Shown: positions 27,666 through 36,896 of the stretch, in pieces
Layout: every line of letters begins with the position of its first letter
Numbering within the stretch: position 1 is the stretch's first letter
Origin: Neolewinella antarctica
GTDB taxonomy: Bacteria > Bacteroidota > Bacteroidia > Chitinophagales > Saprospiraceae
Reading direction: 5' to 3'
Length of the DNA: 64,000 bases
Assembly: GCF_011927835.1 (NCBI RefSeq)
Contig: NZ_JAATJH010000004.1
Location: 419,837 to 483,836 of the forward strand
Position numbers and translations under genes: made by a program
Notes under the pieces: model-generated
Databases searched by the model: none
Told to the model about the DNA's origin: nothing
The model's input: only the letters and a program-made list of their open reading frames with translations

Positions 27666-27713
27666 CCGCCTCGGTTATTTAATGAGCGCTTCCCCGCGGC
27701 GGATCGTCATACT

Positions 27714-27922
27714 GGTGCCAGTAGCTATTAAGGAACACCGATTTAATAACTGTCCTGATTGAAGCGCCGCTAGCGTGGTGGTATTCGAGCGATTTGAAGA
27801 CCAGCATCCCGTACTTAGTCGGGACGGTGGTTTTCAAATGGTGAAGAATACCGCCACGATAGCAAGCTGCAAATCGGACAGTTATTGAATTGGCGTTCCT
27901 AAGCTGCTGGCACCATTTTTTT
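27714..27922 (+). terminator. terminator hairpin of paralogue 1, split by an insertion
   Basis: Outer stem GGTGCCAGTAGCT (27714-27726) pairs with AGCTGCTGGCACC (27902-27914), followed by ATTTTTTT. The intact sister terminator at 32050 has only 6 nt between these arms; here there are about 175 nt. Confidence 0.75.
27728..27902. mobile_element. MITE-like inverted-repeat element inserted in the terminator loop
   Basis: About 175 bp with terminal inverted repeats of about 27 bp (left arm 27728-27755 begins TTAAGGAACACCG, right arm 27876-27902 ends CGTTCCTAA) that differ by one indel and three substitutions. The interior continues as an imperfect palindrome (GCTAGCGTGGTGGTATTC against GAATACCGCCACGATAGC; GAAGACCAGCATCCCG against CGGGACGGTGGTTTTC), so the whole element folds into one long hairpin with loop TACTTAGT. 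No ORF. Absent from the homologous site after paralogue 2. Target duplication could not be defined. Confidence 0.65.
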
Positions 27923-28232
27923 GGGTGCGCATCGTGAATTTAATCGCTCCGTATGAACACCGCCCTGCGGCAAAGGCGAAATACCGCAATGATTCTGTAT
28001 GACTACCCTTATTTTGGTGAATTACTTAATCCCGAATTTAATTCATTACGGGTGCCATATTTGCCGTTTAGTAAACTAATGCTTTGTAATAGTAACGAGC
28101 AACGAGTTACGTGGCATACCTTGCGGGCTAATCACGGCATCACTCGATTCCGTAAGAGCAGCTAACGGGTTACTTCTTTTTGCTTAGCCGGTTAGCGTTT
28201 TGTTTACTCTCATGAATTAACACATTTGTCAT
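27923..28232. other. spacer between the tandem T9SS paralogues
   Basis: About 310 bp after the interrupted terminator. A 70-codon open frame starting at 27953 has no recognisable features and lacks a promoter; I treat it as chance. The end of the spacer holds the second gene's promoter: TTG 28200-28202, 18-nt spacer, CACATTTG 28221-28228, 4 nt before the ATG. Confidence 0.5.
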
Positions 28233-31200
28233 ATGAAGACTGCGATTACGTCGCTGCTCTGCCTATTGTCCTTTGCGGCGATGGCTCAGCCAACCCCCTT
28301 TAACTGTACCAGTAACGATGGCTTCGGCTACTATATCTCGGCCGGTAATCTTACTAACGCCAACGATACCTACACATCCGCAAATTCCCGACTGAGCAGG
28401 CTGAGAACGCGGGACGGTGTACGGACGGAGCTGTGCGCGGCTACGGACATCGACGTGTCGCTCAACGCGCTGGCCTTTAACCCGAACGACAGATACCTCT
28501 ACGCTACGTCGGCGTTTGACGACACTGACTTTTCGGGTGTATTTTACCGGCTCGGTGCGAATTGCGAGAAAACACGCATCCCGGTCGGCGGTGCCGTTGT
28601 ACGGTATGGTGATAACGTCGGTGCTACCGCGAACGCGGGGGGCGGCATTATTGGTTCCGGTACCTTTGACCTGGATAATAATTATTACGTCAACACGATA
28701 TTCGTCGGGGAGGAAGGCAGAAGCGCGGGTAATTTGGTCCAGAAAATTAATCTAACCGGTGACTCTGCTACCGTAGTCAGTTCTCAGGTGATGACCTGCC
28801 CGACTTGCGTCGCTACCGGCACCGATACCGTATATCGAATTGCCGACATCATCTTCGATGAAAATAGCGGGGAGCTGTTCGGCCACGATAATTTAACGGA
28901 TATCCTCTACACCATCGACGCAATGACCGGGGTGTTGGAGCCGGTCGGGGCGAGTTCAGTGCTCTTTCCCATTCTTGGAATTTACAAAAACCGCGATGGA
29001 GACATTCGGGCAATCGATACGGAAGGAAATATCTATTCGGTCAGTACGGTAACCGGTAATTTCACCCTGCTCGTCGCGGACGGAGATATTCGCGCCGGAA
29101 ACGCGGACGCTGCCTCCGGCTGTTACGCACCCGCTACGATTTCCGGAACGCTGTTCATCGACGCCAACGGCCTTACCGACGCTACGGTCAATGGCACCCC
29201 TTCCGGCACGGCCGGCACGGACCCTGTGTTCGTTAGCCTCCTGCGGGACAGTATCGTCCTGGAATCAGTAGCCATCGGAACCGACGGTACTTATGTCTTT
29301 ACGGGCGACTTCGACGGCACCAACTTTGAAGTTCGGCTAACGACCATTCGGGGCACCGAGGGGCAATTCCCCCCTCCCCCGGCCCTTCCGGGGACTTACC
29401 AATTCGTGGGGGATAACGTTGGTACCGGATCCGGCGACGATGGCTTTCCCAGCGGCAGGCTGCTCTTTAGCGTGGTGGATGGTGAGAGCATCGCAAACGT
29501 GAATTTTGGCATTAACGACAAACCCACCGCGGCCGACGTGACCGTGCCGTTGCAGGTCAACCCCCAGGGCAACGCACGGGTTAACGTCCCCGTTTCCGTA
29601 GCGGATACGGAAGACGGTACCCCGACGACCCTTACTTTCAACGCTCCCGATCCGAATTTCGAAGGGACCCTGTACTACAACGGTACGGCCCTTACCACTA
29701 CCAGCCGCATCAGCAACTTTAACCCCGCCCTGTTCGAGTTCGACCCCGTCGACGGCTTCGTGTCGGTCAGCTTCCTGTACAACACGAGGGATCGCGCCAG
29801 CGTAACCAGTGATGCGGCCACCATCAACCTGGCCTTTAGCAGTTCGTCGCCACTTGCCGAGCCCACGCCCTTTCTCTGTTCCGGTAATGATGGGTTCGGC
29901 TACTTTATCTCTTCCGCCCCGGGTACTTTCGACGCTACGACTACCGTCCAGGTCAATTCCAGTTCCCGACTGAGTAGGCTCAGGACTCGTGATGGTGAGC
30001 GTACCCTCCTGTGTTCCGCGGCGGAGGTTGGCGTATCGCTCAACGCCCTGGCCTTCAACCCCAACGATAACTTTCTCTATGCGGTGTCGGTGTTCGACGC
30101 TAATGAGTTTTCGGGTAAACTGTTCCGGCTGGGAAGTAACTGCCAAAAAGAAGCTATTTCCGTTAGTGGCGGAATCAAAAGATACAATACTAACAACGCA
30201 ACTACCGTGGACGCCAGTGGTGGTGTCATCGGTTCTGGCACCTTCGATTTGGATAATAACTATTACGTCAATACGTCCTTCGCACTCGTCGGCTCCGATG
30301 GGTTTCGTAACGAAATTCAGAAGATCAACTTGAGTAATAACGTGGCTACCGTCGTCAGCACCCAGACCCTAACCTGCCCGAGCTGTACTACGACGACTAA
30401 AGTTCAGATAAACGATATAATATTCGATGAAGCGAGTGGCCGGCTGATTGGTAGTAACAATCAGACCAATAACCTCTACGTCATTAATGATACTACCGGA
30501 GTGATCACGCCAATCGGGGCATCATCCGTAACGGAGGCTATTCTGGGTACCTACAAAAATCGTGACGGTGACGTTCGGGCAATTGCCACGGACGGAGTTA
30601 TCTACGCCGTCAACATTGAGACTGGTGCCTTCGATTCTCTAACTACCGCCGACGATTTGCGGACGGGGAACGCCGATGCCGCCTCCGGTTGCTACGCGCC
30701 GGCGATCCTGTCGGGCAACGTCTTCGTCGATGCTAACGGGCGGACGGACCGGCGCGTCAGTGGCACGCCTACGAACACGGTCGCGGGTGCACAACTGTTC
30801 GCCGTTTTAATCAATAGGAATAGTCCCCTCCCGGTAGTTGAAGCGAGCAAGCCAGTGGCCAGCGACGGTACCTACGCCTTCGAGGGAGATTTTGCCGACG
30901 GAGATTATGAAGTTCGGCTAGGCACCAACGATGGTCAAGTTGGCGCAAGCCCACCCAGCCAGGGGCTCCCCAATACACACCGCTTTATCAGTGAGTTCAT
31001 CGGGTTCGGTACCGGCGTCGAAACGGGCTCCGGCGGGCGTAACGGGAGGTTAAGGTTTAGTTTAATTGACGGAAATAGCCTGTCCAACATCAATTTCGGG
31101 ATCAACACCCGTCCGCTCGTCAGTGCGGTGAACGCATCGTTTGAAAACCCGGGCGGAACCGACCGTGTGGAGATACCCAATCTGCCCCGCACGGACGCCG

Positions 31201-31979
31201 AAGATGGGGTCCCCACCACTATTCGCATCAGAAACCTTCCCGACGCTGCGACCGAAGGAATACTTTACTACGACGATGTGGCCGTGACGGAACGCCAGAA
31301 TATCGACAATTTTCAACCAGCGCTGCTCACGTTCGACCCCGTTGACGGAGACGTAACGATTTCATTCACCTACGAAGCCCGGGACCGTGCTCGATCCGCC
31401 AGCACCAGAAGTACTGTAACCATGGCATTCACGAGCGCATCTTTACCGGTGACACTGGTATCTTTCTCGGGTGCCTACGAAGAGAACACCGTGAACTTGA
31501 ACTGGCGGACGGCCTCCGAGTACGACACTGACTACTTCGTGGTCGAGCGCAGTAGTACCGGAGCGGATTTTGTGGAAATTGGCCGGGTTGGGGCAGCGGG
31601 CTACAGTTCAGCTTTGCTCGATTATCAGCTCGTCGACCGTCAACCACTTCGCGAAGCTTACTACCGACTGAAGGACGTTGACTTCGATGGCACCTTTTCC
31701 TATAGTAATGTCATTAACCTCAGTCGCGCGGACTGGGTGCGGGTAGACGTCTACCCCAGCCCCGTCACGAATGAGTTGACCGTAGCCTATGACGCCAGTA
31801 AGGCCAGTCTGTTGAACGTATCCTTTTACAGTGTGGACGGTAAGCGCTTGCTGTCGCATAACCTGACCAACGGCGCGCGTCAGATCAACGTTACTAACTT
31901 GCCGGCAGGGTTCTACAGCGTAGTGATTACCGACGGTAAAACCGGAAGCGTGACTACGAGAAAGGTCGTGAAAAAATAG
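28233..31979 (+). CDS. large secreted protein, T9SS type A sorted, internally duplicated (paralogue 2)
   Basis: 1248 residues, colinear with its upstream neighbour from signal peptide (MKTAITSLLCLLSFAAMAQ) to C-terminus (TTRKVVKK). The same two modules are present: first at about 20-540, second (EPTPFLCSGNDGFGYFISS) at about 548-1080, then the WRTASEYDTDYFVVERSSTG linker domain and the T9SS type A sorting domain (VDVYPSPVTNELTVAYDASK ... LPAGFYSVVIT). Module 2 of this gene resembles module 2 of the first gene more than its own module 1, so the internal duplication came before the gene duplication. Each module holds paired cysteines around CPTC/CPSC. Exported to the cell surface; function unknown. 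Confidence 0.85.
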   Translation: MKTAITSLLCLLSFAAMAQPTPFNCTSNDGFGYYISAGNLTNANDTYTSANSRLSRLRTRDGVRTELCAATDIDVSLNALAFNPNDRYLYATSAFDDTDFSGVFYRLGANCEKTRIPVGGAVVRYGDNVGATANAGGGIIGSGTFDLDNNYYVNTIFVGEEGRSAGNLVQKINLTGDSATVVSSQVMTCPTCVATGTDTVYRIADIIFDENSGELFGHDNLTDILYTIDAMTGVLEPVGASSVLFPILGIYKNRDGDIRAIDTEGNIYSVSTVTGNFTLLVADGDIRAGNADAASGCYAPATISGTLFIDANGLTDATVNGTPSGTAGTDPVFVSLLRDSIVLESVAIGTDGTYVFTGDFDGTNFEVRLTTIRGTEGQFPPPPALPGTYQFVGDNVGTGSGDDGFPSGRLLFSVVDGESIANVNFGINDKPTAADVTVPLQVNPQGNARVNVPVSVADTEDGTPTTLTFNAPDPNFEGTLYYNGTALTTTSRISNFNPALFEFDPVDGFVSVSFLYNTRDRASVTSDAATINLAFSSSSPLAEPTPFLCSGNDGFGYFISSAPGTFDATTTVQVNSSSRLSRLRTRDGERTLLCSAAEVGVSLNALAFNPNDNFLYAVSVFDANEFSGKLFRLGSNCQKEAISVSGGIKRYNTNNATTVDASGGVIGSGTFDLDNNYYVNTSFALVGSDGFRNEIQKINLSNNVATVVSTQTLTCPSCTTTTKVQINDIIFDEASGRLIGSNNQTNNLYVINDTTGVITPIGASSVTEAILGTYKNRDGDVRAIATDGVIYAVNIETGAFDSLTTADDLRTGNADAASGCYAPAILSGNVFVDANGRTDRRVSGTPTNTVAGAQLFAVLINRNSPLPVVEASKPVASDGTYAFEGDFADGDYEVRLGTNDGQVGASPPSQGLPNTHRFISEFIGFGTGVETGSGGRNGRLRFSLIDGNSLSNINFGINTRPLVSAVNASFENPGGTDRVEIPNLPRTDAEDGVPTTIRIRNLPDAATEGILYYDDVAVTERQNIDNFQPALLTFDPVDGDVTISFTYEARDRARSASTRSTVTMAFTSASLPVTLVSFSGAYEENTVNLNWRTASEYDTDYFVVERSSTGADFVEIGRVGAAGYSSALLDYQLVDRQPLREAYYRLKDVDFDGTFSYSNVINLSRADWVRVDVYPSPVTNELTVAYDASKASLLNVSFYSVDGKRLLSHNLTNGARQINVTNLPAGFYSVVITDGKTGSVTTRKVVKK

Positions 31980-32297
31980 CAACTGAATTTGCCGGATTAG
32001 GTACGCTGTGCGCTTTAGAAGGCTTCGCCTGTTATCAGAGCATCACGTTGGTGCCAGTAGCTACTTTAAGCTGCTGGCACCTTTTTGTTTGCACGGGTGG
32101 TGCTTTACCGCGCCAATTTTGTCTGCCGCCCTAAGCTGCCACAAAACGGCAGACGTAACACTGGATGTGCATTTGCCAAAGTCAAACCCCAGTCACAATA
32201 TGGTTCGCGTTGAGCCGCGGAACGGAGTCACCAATCTAAGTAAGCCAGGCGCGCACGACGTACGCCTACCGACCCGGAGGGCACCACTAATCGGCGC
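31980..32297. other. 318-bp spacer between convergent genes
   Basis: Contains the intact terminator hairpin at 32050-32086 and otherwise no repeat or gene that I recognise. Confidence 0.5.
32050..32086 (+). terminator. Rho-independent terminator of paralogue 2
   Basis: GGTGCCAGTAGCT and AGCTGCTGGCACC form a 13-bp stem with one internal mismatch over a 6-nt loop (ACTTTA), followed by TTTTTG. Homologous to the interrupted one at 27714. Confidence 0.88.
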
Positions 32298-33743
32298 CTA
32301 CTTCCCCGCATAAGTCATCTTCACCAGCCGCAGCTTATTCCGGTGCTCGCTCGGCATGATGACTTCGTTACCCGCCACCTGGACGCCGTCGCGGAACCGC
32401 AGGCGCAGATTTAAGTCACGCGTATTAAAAAGGCTGTTGCGGTCAAACTCTCCCCGGCCGTTCACGACGTATTCACTGACGGTGTTTTCGAAACGAATCT
32501 CGTCGTTGAACAGAAAACGGAGGCTCCGGGGGTTTTCCATCATAAAATAGCCGGAGTAGACGCCACCGTCATCCTGGCTGTACTGCTTCTTGTGGAGGAT
32601 GTTGCTCCAGTGCGGTTTCCCGTCGGGGTGGACGCTGAAAACGATCATCTCATCGTAGTGGTAATCCACCAACGGGCGGGTGCCGTAATCGGCGATCATC
32701 TGCGTCCGGCTGGCGGCGCTGCGGCGCTCGAGTTGGCGGTTGCGCTCGGTGATGAGTAGCGCGCCGCCGTCGTGACGAAGAACCAGGTCGCGAACGGAGA
32801 GCTCATCGATGCCCGGGTGTTTCTTACTGTACTTTTTGCCCTGGATGTTCTTGATTAGCGGAAGGGGGAAGGGGGTAAATTTTGGTAGCAGCGGACCCGA
32901 CGCAGCGGGGTCGACGGCCACCCAGAAGTACCCCTCCGCCTTGGTGAAATCCCGTGTCGTGTACAGCCCGCCACCGACGAGCCGCTCGTTCCTGTTGTCG
33001 TAACGAAAATACATATCGTACGTCAGGCTATCTCCCATCGTGACGTCAAACGACTTGTTGTCTTTTGTTGGCGAAACCGTGTGGACCTCAAACCGGTGCT
33101 TTTTACGCTTGCTTTTAAAATTATCCCGTTCGATGATGAAAAAAAGCTCCCCCGCGTTCGAGACTTCCGCCTGCAAAAAGTCTTCGCCAAAGTAAAACTT
33201 ATCCGGCTCGATTACCCGGTCGTAAAGCAGCGATAGTTCCGCCAGGTCGACGCCGATGATGCGTGGCTTCGTCGACTGGTCGGTGATCATCATGACCAGT
33301 TTCGATTCGTCTTCCGAGAGGTAAACTTCATCGTCGGGCGAGGCCACGAACAGGCTGAAGTCTATAACCGTAACGCTGTCCCGTAGGTTACCCGCCGGAT
33401 TGTAGAGGTCTATTTGCAGGTGATTTTTGCCACCATCGCGGTAGAAATAAACGAGGTTGAATCCGGAGCCGTCTTGCTTAGCTACCGCATCGATTAAGCG
33501 GACGTTGCGGCCGCGTAGTTCCAGTTCTTTTTCCCAGCTTTCCCCCATCGTGCGGTCGAAGGCGGTTAGAAAGTGTTTGGTGTCCCGGTCCTGAAACAGC
33601 AAGGTCTGCCCCCCTAGTTTCCCGAGCAAGCTGTACTCGGTATCGTTCCGCATCGTCAATTCGTCGCTCACCGTCAGCACCTGGGCGCGGACGCCGGTGC
33701 AGAGTAAACACAAAAGAGCGAGGAGATAAGGGGATTGGCGCAT
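32298..33743 (-). CDS. secreted protein of unknown function, downstream of TonB receptor
   Basis: 481 residues with signal peptide MRQSPYLLALLCLLCTGVRA. The mature protein reads as repeated beta-strand blades (LLFQDRDTKHFLTAFDR, GFNLVYFYRDGGKNHLQIDL, YLSEDESKLVMMITD, RLVGGGLYTTRDFTKAEGYF), suggesting a beta-propeller, and it has no sorting domain or lipobox. It follows the TonB-dependent receptor gene by 125 bp on the same strand and is likely co-transcribed, so a periplasmic or outer-membrane partner of that receptor is a reasonable inference. I do not recognise the family. Confidence 0.75.
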   Translation of the reverse strand: MRQSPYLLALLCLLCTGVRAQVLTVSDELTMRNDTEYSLLGKLGGQTLLFQDRDTKHFLTAFDRTMGESWEKELELRGRNVRLIDAVAKQDGSGFNLVYFYRDGGKNHLQIDLYNPAGNLRDSVTVIDFSLFVASPDDEVYLSEDESKLVMMITDQSTKPRIIGVDLAELSLLYDRVIEPDKFYFGEDFLQAEVSNAGELFFIIERDNFKSKRKKHRFEVHTVSPTKDNKSFDVTMGDSLTYDMYFRYDNRNERLVGGGLYTTRDFTKAEGYFWVAVDPAASGPLLPKFTPFPLPLIKNIQGKKYSKKHPGIDELSVRDLVLRHDGGALLITERNRQLERRSAASRTQMIADYGTRPLVDYHYDEMIVFSVHPDGKPHWSNILHKKQYSQDDGGVYSGYFMMENPRSLRFLFNDEIRFENTVSEYVVNGRGEFDRNSLFNTRDLNLRLRFRDGVQVAGNEVIMPSEHRNKLRLVKMTYAGK

Positions 33744-33851
33744 GATGGAATAAGTTACGTCCCTTTAAGACGACGAAGCCTGACTTGTAGTTGTGACACC
33801 CACCCGCCAATTGCGTATTTGCCCGCTGGTTTACCCCACGGAGTAAACCCG

Positions 33852-33867
33852 GCACCCGCGACCGCGC
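33852..33867 (+). repeat. dispersed 16-bp GC repeat directly after the TonB receptor stop codon
   Basis: GCACCCGCGACCGCGC, perfect. On the coding (minus) strand the receptor's TAG stop is followed at once by GG and the motif, as after the phhA stop at 58232. Confidence 0.85.
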
Positions 33868-33868
33868 C

Positions 33869-36457
33869 CTAAAAATCCATCACCAGCCGCAAATTAATCC
33901 GCCTTCCCGTTAGTCGGTTCGGCACCGCGTACTGTTGCTCCCCGATCGTCTTGATCCACGTGTTACCCGCCTGATTGCTCACCTGCATGAGATTGAAGAC
34001 TTCCAGGCTAAGGAAAGTCGCCCGCGTGAAACCGAGCAAATGCTTCCGCCCCCGCCTCGATTCTAACCGGTCGTACAGGCGCCAGCTAAAGCCAATGTCG
34101 ATCCGGTGGTACGTGTCGAAACGCAGCGCGTTCCGGTAAATTTGGTTGTTGTTCAGAATACCAAACGGCAGGCCACCACCGACCGTCAAATTCACGTGCG
34201 TCCGGAAGTTGGGGTTGTTGCGTAGGTAATCCTGAAAGAAAAGACTGACCTGAAAAAGCTGGTCCGTTGGCCGCGGCACCGTCTCCGTGACGGAGAATAA
34301 GGTCGAATCCGCATCCACGTCCCGGCCTTCGACTCTGCGATGCTGCACCCCTCGTAGCTGTTCCCGCGCCTGCAAAATGCTGATGTTCAGCCAGGAATCC
34401 GCCCCCGGCACGAACTCTCCGTTCAGGCGCAAATCTAGCCCCGTTACGTAGCCTGACGCGTCGTTCTCTCCGGAATACTGAATGCGCACGTTTTCGATCT
34501 CGTAACTGACCAGGTCCCACAGCGATTTGTAGTAAGCCTCGGCGATGAACCGGAATTTTTTCGGGTTGCGCTTGCCGTAGTAAAAGTCCGACGTGACGCC
34601 CGTGACGAGGTGCGCCGATTTCTGCGCCCGCAAATCCCGGTTGACCGACCCGTCCGGCCGGCGCAACTCCCGGTAAAAAGGAGGCTGTTGGTAGAGGCCG
34701 CCGGCGAGTTTGTAGCTGATGTCGGCCGTCCCACCGAGCGGCTTGTAGAGAATTTGCCCGCGCGGGCTCACGTTAAACTCTTCGTTCAGATCCCAGTACG
34801 TGGCCCGCACGCCGGCGCTGATGCGGAGGTCGTATTCGTCCGGCTTGCGGAGTGTCCAGGTGTCCTGCAGGAAACCACTGAAGCGCGTACTGTTGAGCTC
34901 GTTCTGGGTTTTGAGGACGCTGAACAGCCGCACGGCGTCCTGATCGAAGGGTAAACTGTATCCGGCCGAATCTAACCGCTCCCACTCGTTGATGTAATCT
35001 TCGACGATCTCGTGCTGCACTTTACCCGACCACTGCAGAAAATGCGAGCGGTTAACCGTTTCGCTGCTCACGTCCAACTCCAGACCGCCCTGTAATTCCG
35101 CGTTGTACACCTGAATATCCAGGAAATTGCGCACAAAGTCCTGTTGCGTCCCGGAGCCGAGCTCGTTGATGACTTCGCCGAACGTACTGCTGCCCAGGTC
35201 CGTATCGAGCTGCCCCAGACTGTAGTCGCCCCCGATGGCGATGGCTTCGTTCTCGTCACTCCGAAAAGCCGAGGTGAGGAGTTTAAAGAAGAGTGGATTT
35301 TCGTCCCGCTGCGGAATAAAGCTCAGCGACAAGCCGCCCATCTGGGTCAAGAAGTCATCTTTTTCCCCGCCCTCGAAGGAGGTGAAGAGTTGGAGCGTTT
35401 CGAAGAAACCACCGAACGCCGTGCTGCGGTCCACCGGGGTAAAGTTGTAAACACTCCGGTTGTAGTTCGCCAGAAGCGCCAGCTGCACCTGTGGGTTGAA
35501 GTCGTACGTGAGGTAGGTCTGAATGTCGACGAAATTAGGTAGGTATTCTCCCGTCGTTTCCAGGCTGCCGAGTAGATAGCGGGTTGTTTTGTACCGGGCG
35601 CCGGCCAGGAAACGGAATTTCTTCAGGCCTTCTTTATTTGCCTTCGAGCTGCCCTCGACGTGCGCCGAACCGCCCAGAAAGCTGGCTTGCAGGCTGGCCC
35701 GCAGGCTATCCGGCCGCTTGTACTTGATGTCGAGTACGGAGCTCAGTTTGTCTCCGTAGCGCGCGTCGAAACCGCCCGAGCTAAAGCTCAGTGAGCGGAT
35801 CATGTCCAGGTTAGCGAACGTCAGGCCCTCCTGCTGCCCGGCACGGATGAGCTGTGGTCGGTAGATCTCGAAGCCATTGACGTACACCAGGTTCTCGTCG
35901 TAGTTACCGCCGCGGACGTTGTACTGGCTGGTTAATTCACCGCCGGAGCCGCTACTCACGCCGAGGGCGATACTGGGCAGCAGACTTTCCAGGTTACCCG
36001 TCGTGGACGGTAGCAGACGCAGCGCTTCGGGTTGCTCGCGGATCATGCCGCCTTCCTCGATTTTGCTTTCCCGCACCACGACTTCCAGGTCGCTTTCCAG
36101 CGGCACCATGGCCACGTCGATTTGCTTGTTACTCCCCTCGGGCAGGCTACTTACGTTGACCGTGAATTGCCGGTAGCCGAGGCGGTTGAAAACGAGGGTG
36201 AAATTCTCGCCGGAAGGCACGCTGATCAGGTAGCGCCCGGTCTGCCCGGTTTCTACGGCTTTGGTGGTCCCTTGAATGTAGACCGTTCCGAACTCTACCG
36301 GCCGGGCATTGACGCCATCGGTTACTTTTCCGGATAGGGTAGCGGTACTTACCTGCGCGCTCAGGCCTACGGAGCAGAAGAGGGCTAGCAAGATTATTAA
36401 GGCGTGGTCGCGGGTGCAGCGTTTGCGGGAAAGGAGCAGGGTAAATTTGGCAAGCAT
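33869..36457 (-). CDS. TonB-dependent receptor with carboxypeptidase-like regulatory domain
   Basis: 862 residues. Long basic N-region then signal peptide (HALIILLALFCSVGLSAQ), a CarboxypepD_reg-like beta-sandwich (about 38-120: SGKVTDGVNARPVEFGTVYI ... YRQFTVNV), the plug (about 150-250: LPSIALGVSSGSGGELTSQYNVRGGNYDENLVYVNGFEIYRP), and a 22-strand-type barrel ending in LRLVMDF with terminal Phe. No SusD-like gene is adjacent, so it is not a canonical polysaccharide locus; a siderophore, metal or peptide substrate is possible. A one-base variant of the dispersed repeat lies in the signal-peptide coding region. Energised by TonB (a candidate is at 43362). Confidence 0.9.
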   Translation of the reverse strand: MLAKFTLLLSRKRCTRDHALIILLALFCSVGLSAQVSTATLSGKVTDGVNARPVEFGTVYIQGTTKAVETGQTGRYLISVPSGENFTLVFNRLGYRQFTVNVSSLPEGSNKQIDVAMVPLESDLEVVVRESKIEEGGMIREQPEALRLLPSTTGNLESLLPSIALGVSSGSGGELTSQYNVRGGNYDENLVYVNGFEIYRPQLIRAGQQEGLTFANLDMIRSLSFSSGGFDARYGDKLSSVLDIKYKRPDSLRASLQASFLGGSAHVEGSSKANKEGLKKFRFLAGARYKTTRYLLGSLETTGEYLPNFVDIQTYLTYDFNPQVQLALLANYNRSVYNFTPVDRSTAFGGFFETLQLFTSFEGGEKDDFLTQMGGLSLSFIPQRDENPLFFKLLTSAFRSDENEAIAIGGDYSLGQLDTDLGSSTFGEVINELGSGTQQDFVRNFLDIQVYNAELQGGLELDVSSETVNRSHFLQWSGKVQHEIVEDYINEWERLDSAGYSLPFDQDAVRLFSVLKTQNELNSTRFSGFLQDTWTLRKPDEYDLRISAGVRATYWDLNEEFNVSPRGQILYKPLGGTADISYKLAGGLYQQPPFYRELRRPDGSVNRDLRAQKSAHLVTGVTSDFYYGKRNPKKFRFIAEAYYKSLWDLVSYEIENVRIQYSGENDASGYVTGLDLRLNGEFVPGADSWLNISILQAREQLRGVQHRRVEGRDVDADSTLFSVTETVPRPTDQLFQVSLFFQDYLRNNPNFRTHVNLTVGGGLPFGILNNNQIYRNALRFDTYHRIDIGFSWRLYDRLESRRGRKHLLGFTRATFLSLEVFNLMQVSNQAGNTWIKTIGEQQYAVPNRLTGRRINLRLVMDF
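36402..36417 (-). repeat. dispersed GC repeat variant inside the receptor signal-peptide region
   Basis: GCGTGGTCGCGGGTGC, one change from the consensus. Confidence 0.65.
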
Positions 36458-36896
36458 AGAAGTAGGGATGGTGCCTAATGACTTCTTGCGTGGAATCGAA
36501 GTTGGTGGCTACCTTTAAAGGTAAAGGTAGCCAACGGTATTGTATGGTTGGGGGCTCTTGACGGTTCCCATGACGCTCCCATTAGCGTAGGCCCTGATAA
36601 TTTCCCGGACGATGCGCCGTCCCGGCGCGAAAAAATCCATTATGGGTTACACTGTACTTACTCACCCCGGGGCGGCGCATCGTCCGAGCGCGATCGTAGG
36701 TAAATTACCATTTTCACCCGTTGCCCCCACGACACGGTTCGACGGTTAATTAAGCCAAATACGTACGATAGAGGTTAATTAAGCTTCCAAAATTCGTAAT
36801 CCATGATTGTCACGACTTCCATAATTTTAAAGTTAAAAACCCCCTCAACCACCCTTGATTCCCTACCTTGCGGCCGCACATTAAGCCTTGCATTAT
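36458..36896. other. 439-bp divergent spacer with two hairpins
   Basis: Between the TonB receptor and parA-like genes. GGCTACCTTT (36507-36516) pairs with AAAGGTAGCC (36523-36532) close to the receptor start. A longer inverted repeat at 36606-36686 is listed separately. TACCTTGC (about 36863) may be the parA -7 box. No gene seen. Confidence 0.5.
36606..36686. repeat. inverted repeat with 14-bp perfect arms upstream of parA-like gene
   Basis: CGGACGATGCGCCG (36606-36619) and CGGCGCATCGTCCG (36673-36686) are perfect complements with partly complementary CCCGG/CCGGGG flanks inside; the 53-bp interior is A/T-rich. Could be a cruciform, a partition-like site or a terminator relic. Confidence 0.7.

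Noticed and set aside
27953..28165. 70-codon open frame between the two T9SS paralogues
   Set aside because: No recognisable domain, no promoter, composition like the surrounding spacer.
32298..36457. Polysaccharide utilisation locus
   Set aside because: No SusD-like gene, glycoside hydrolase or hybrid two-component regulator next to the TonB receptor.
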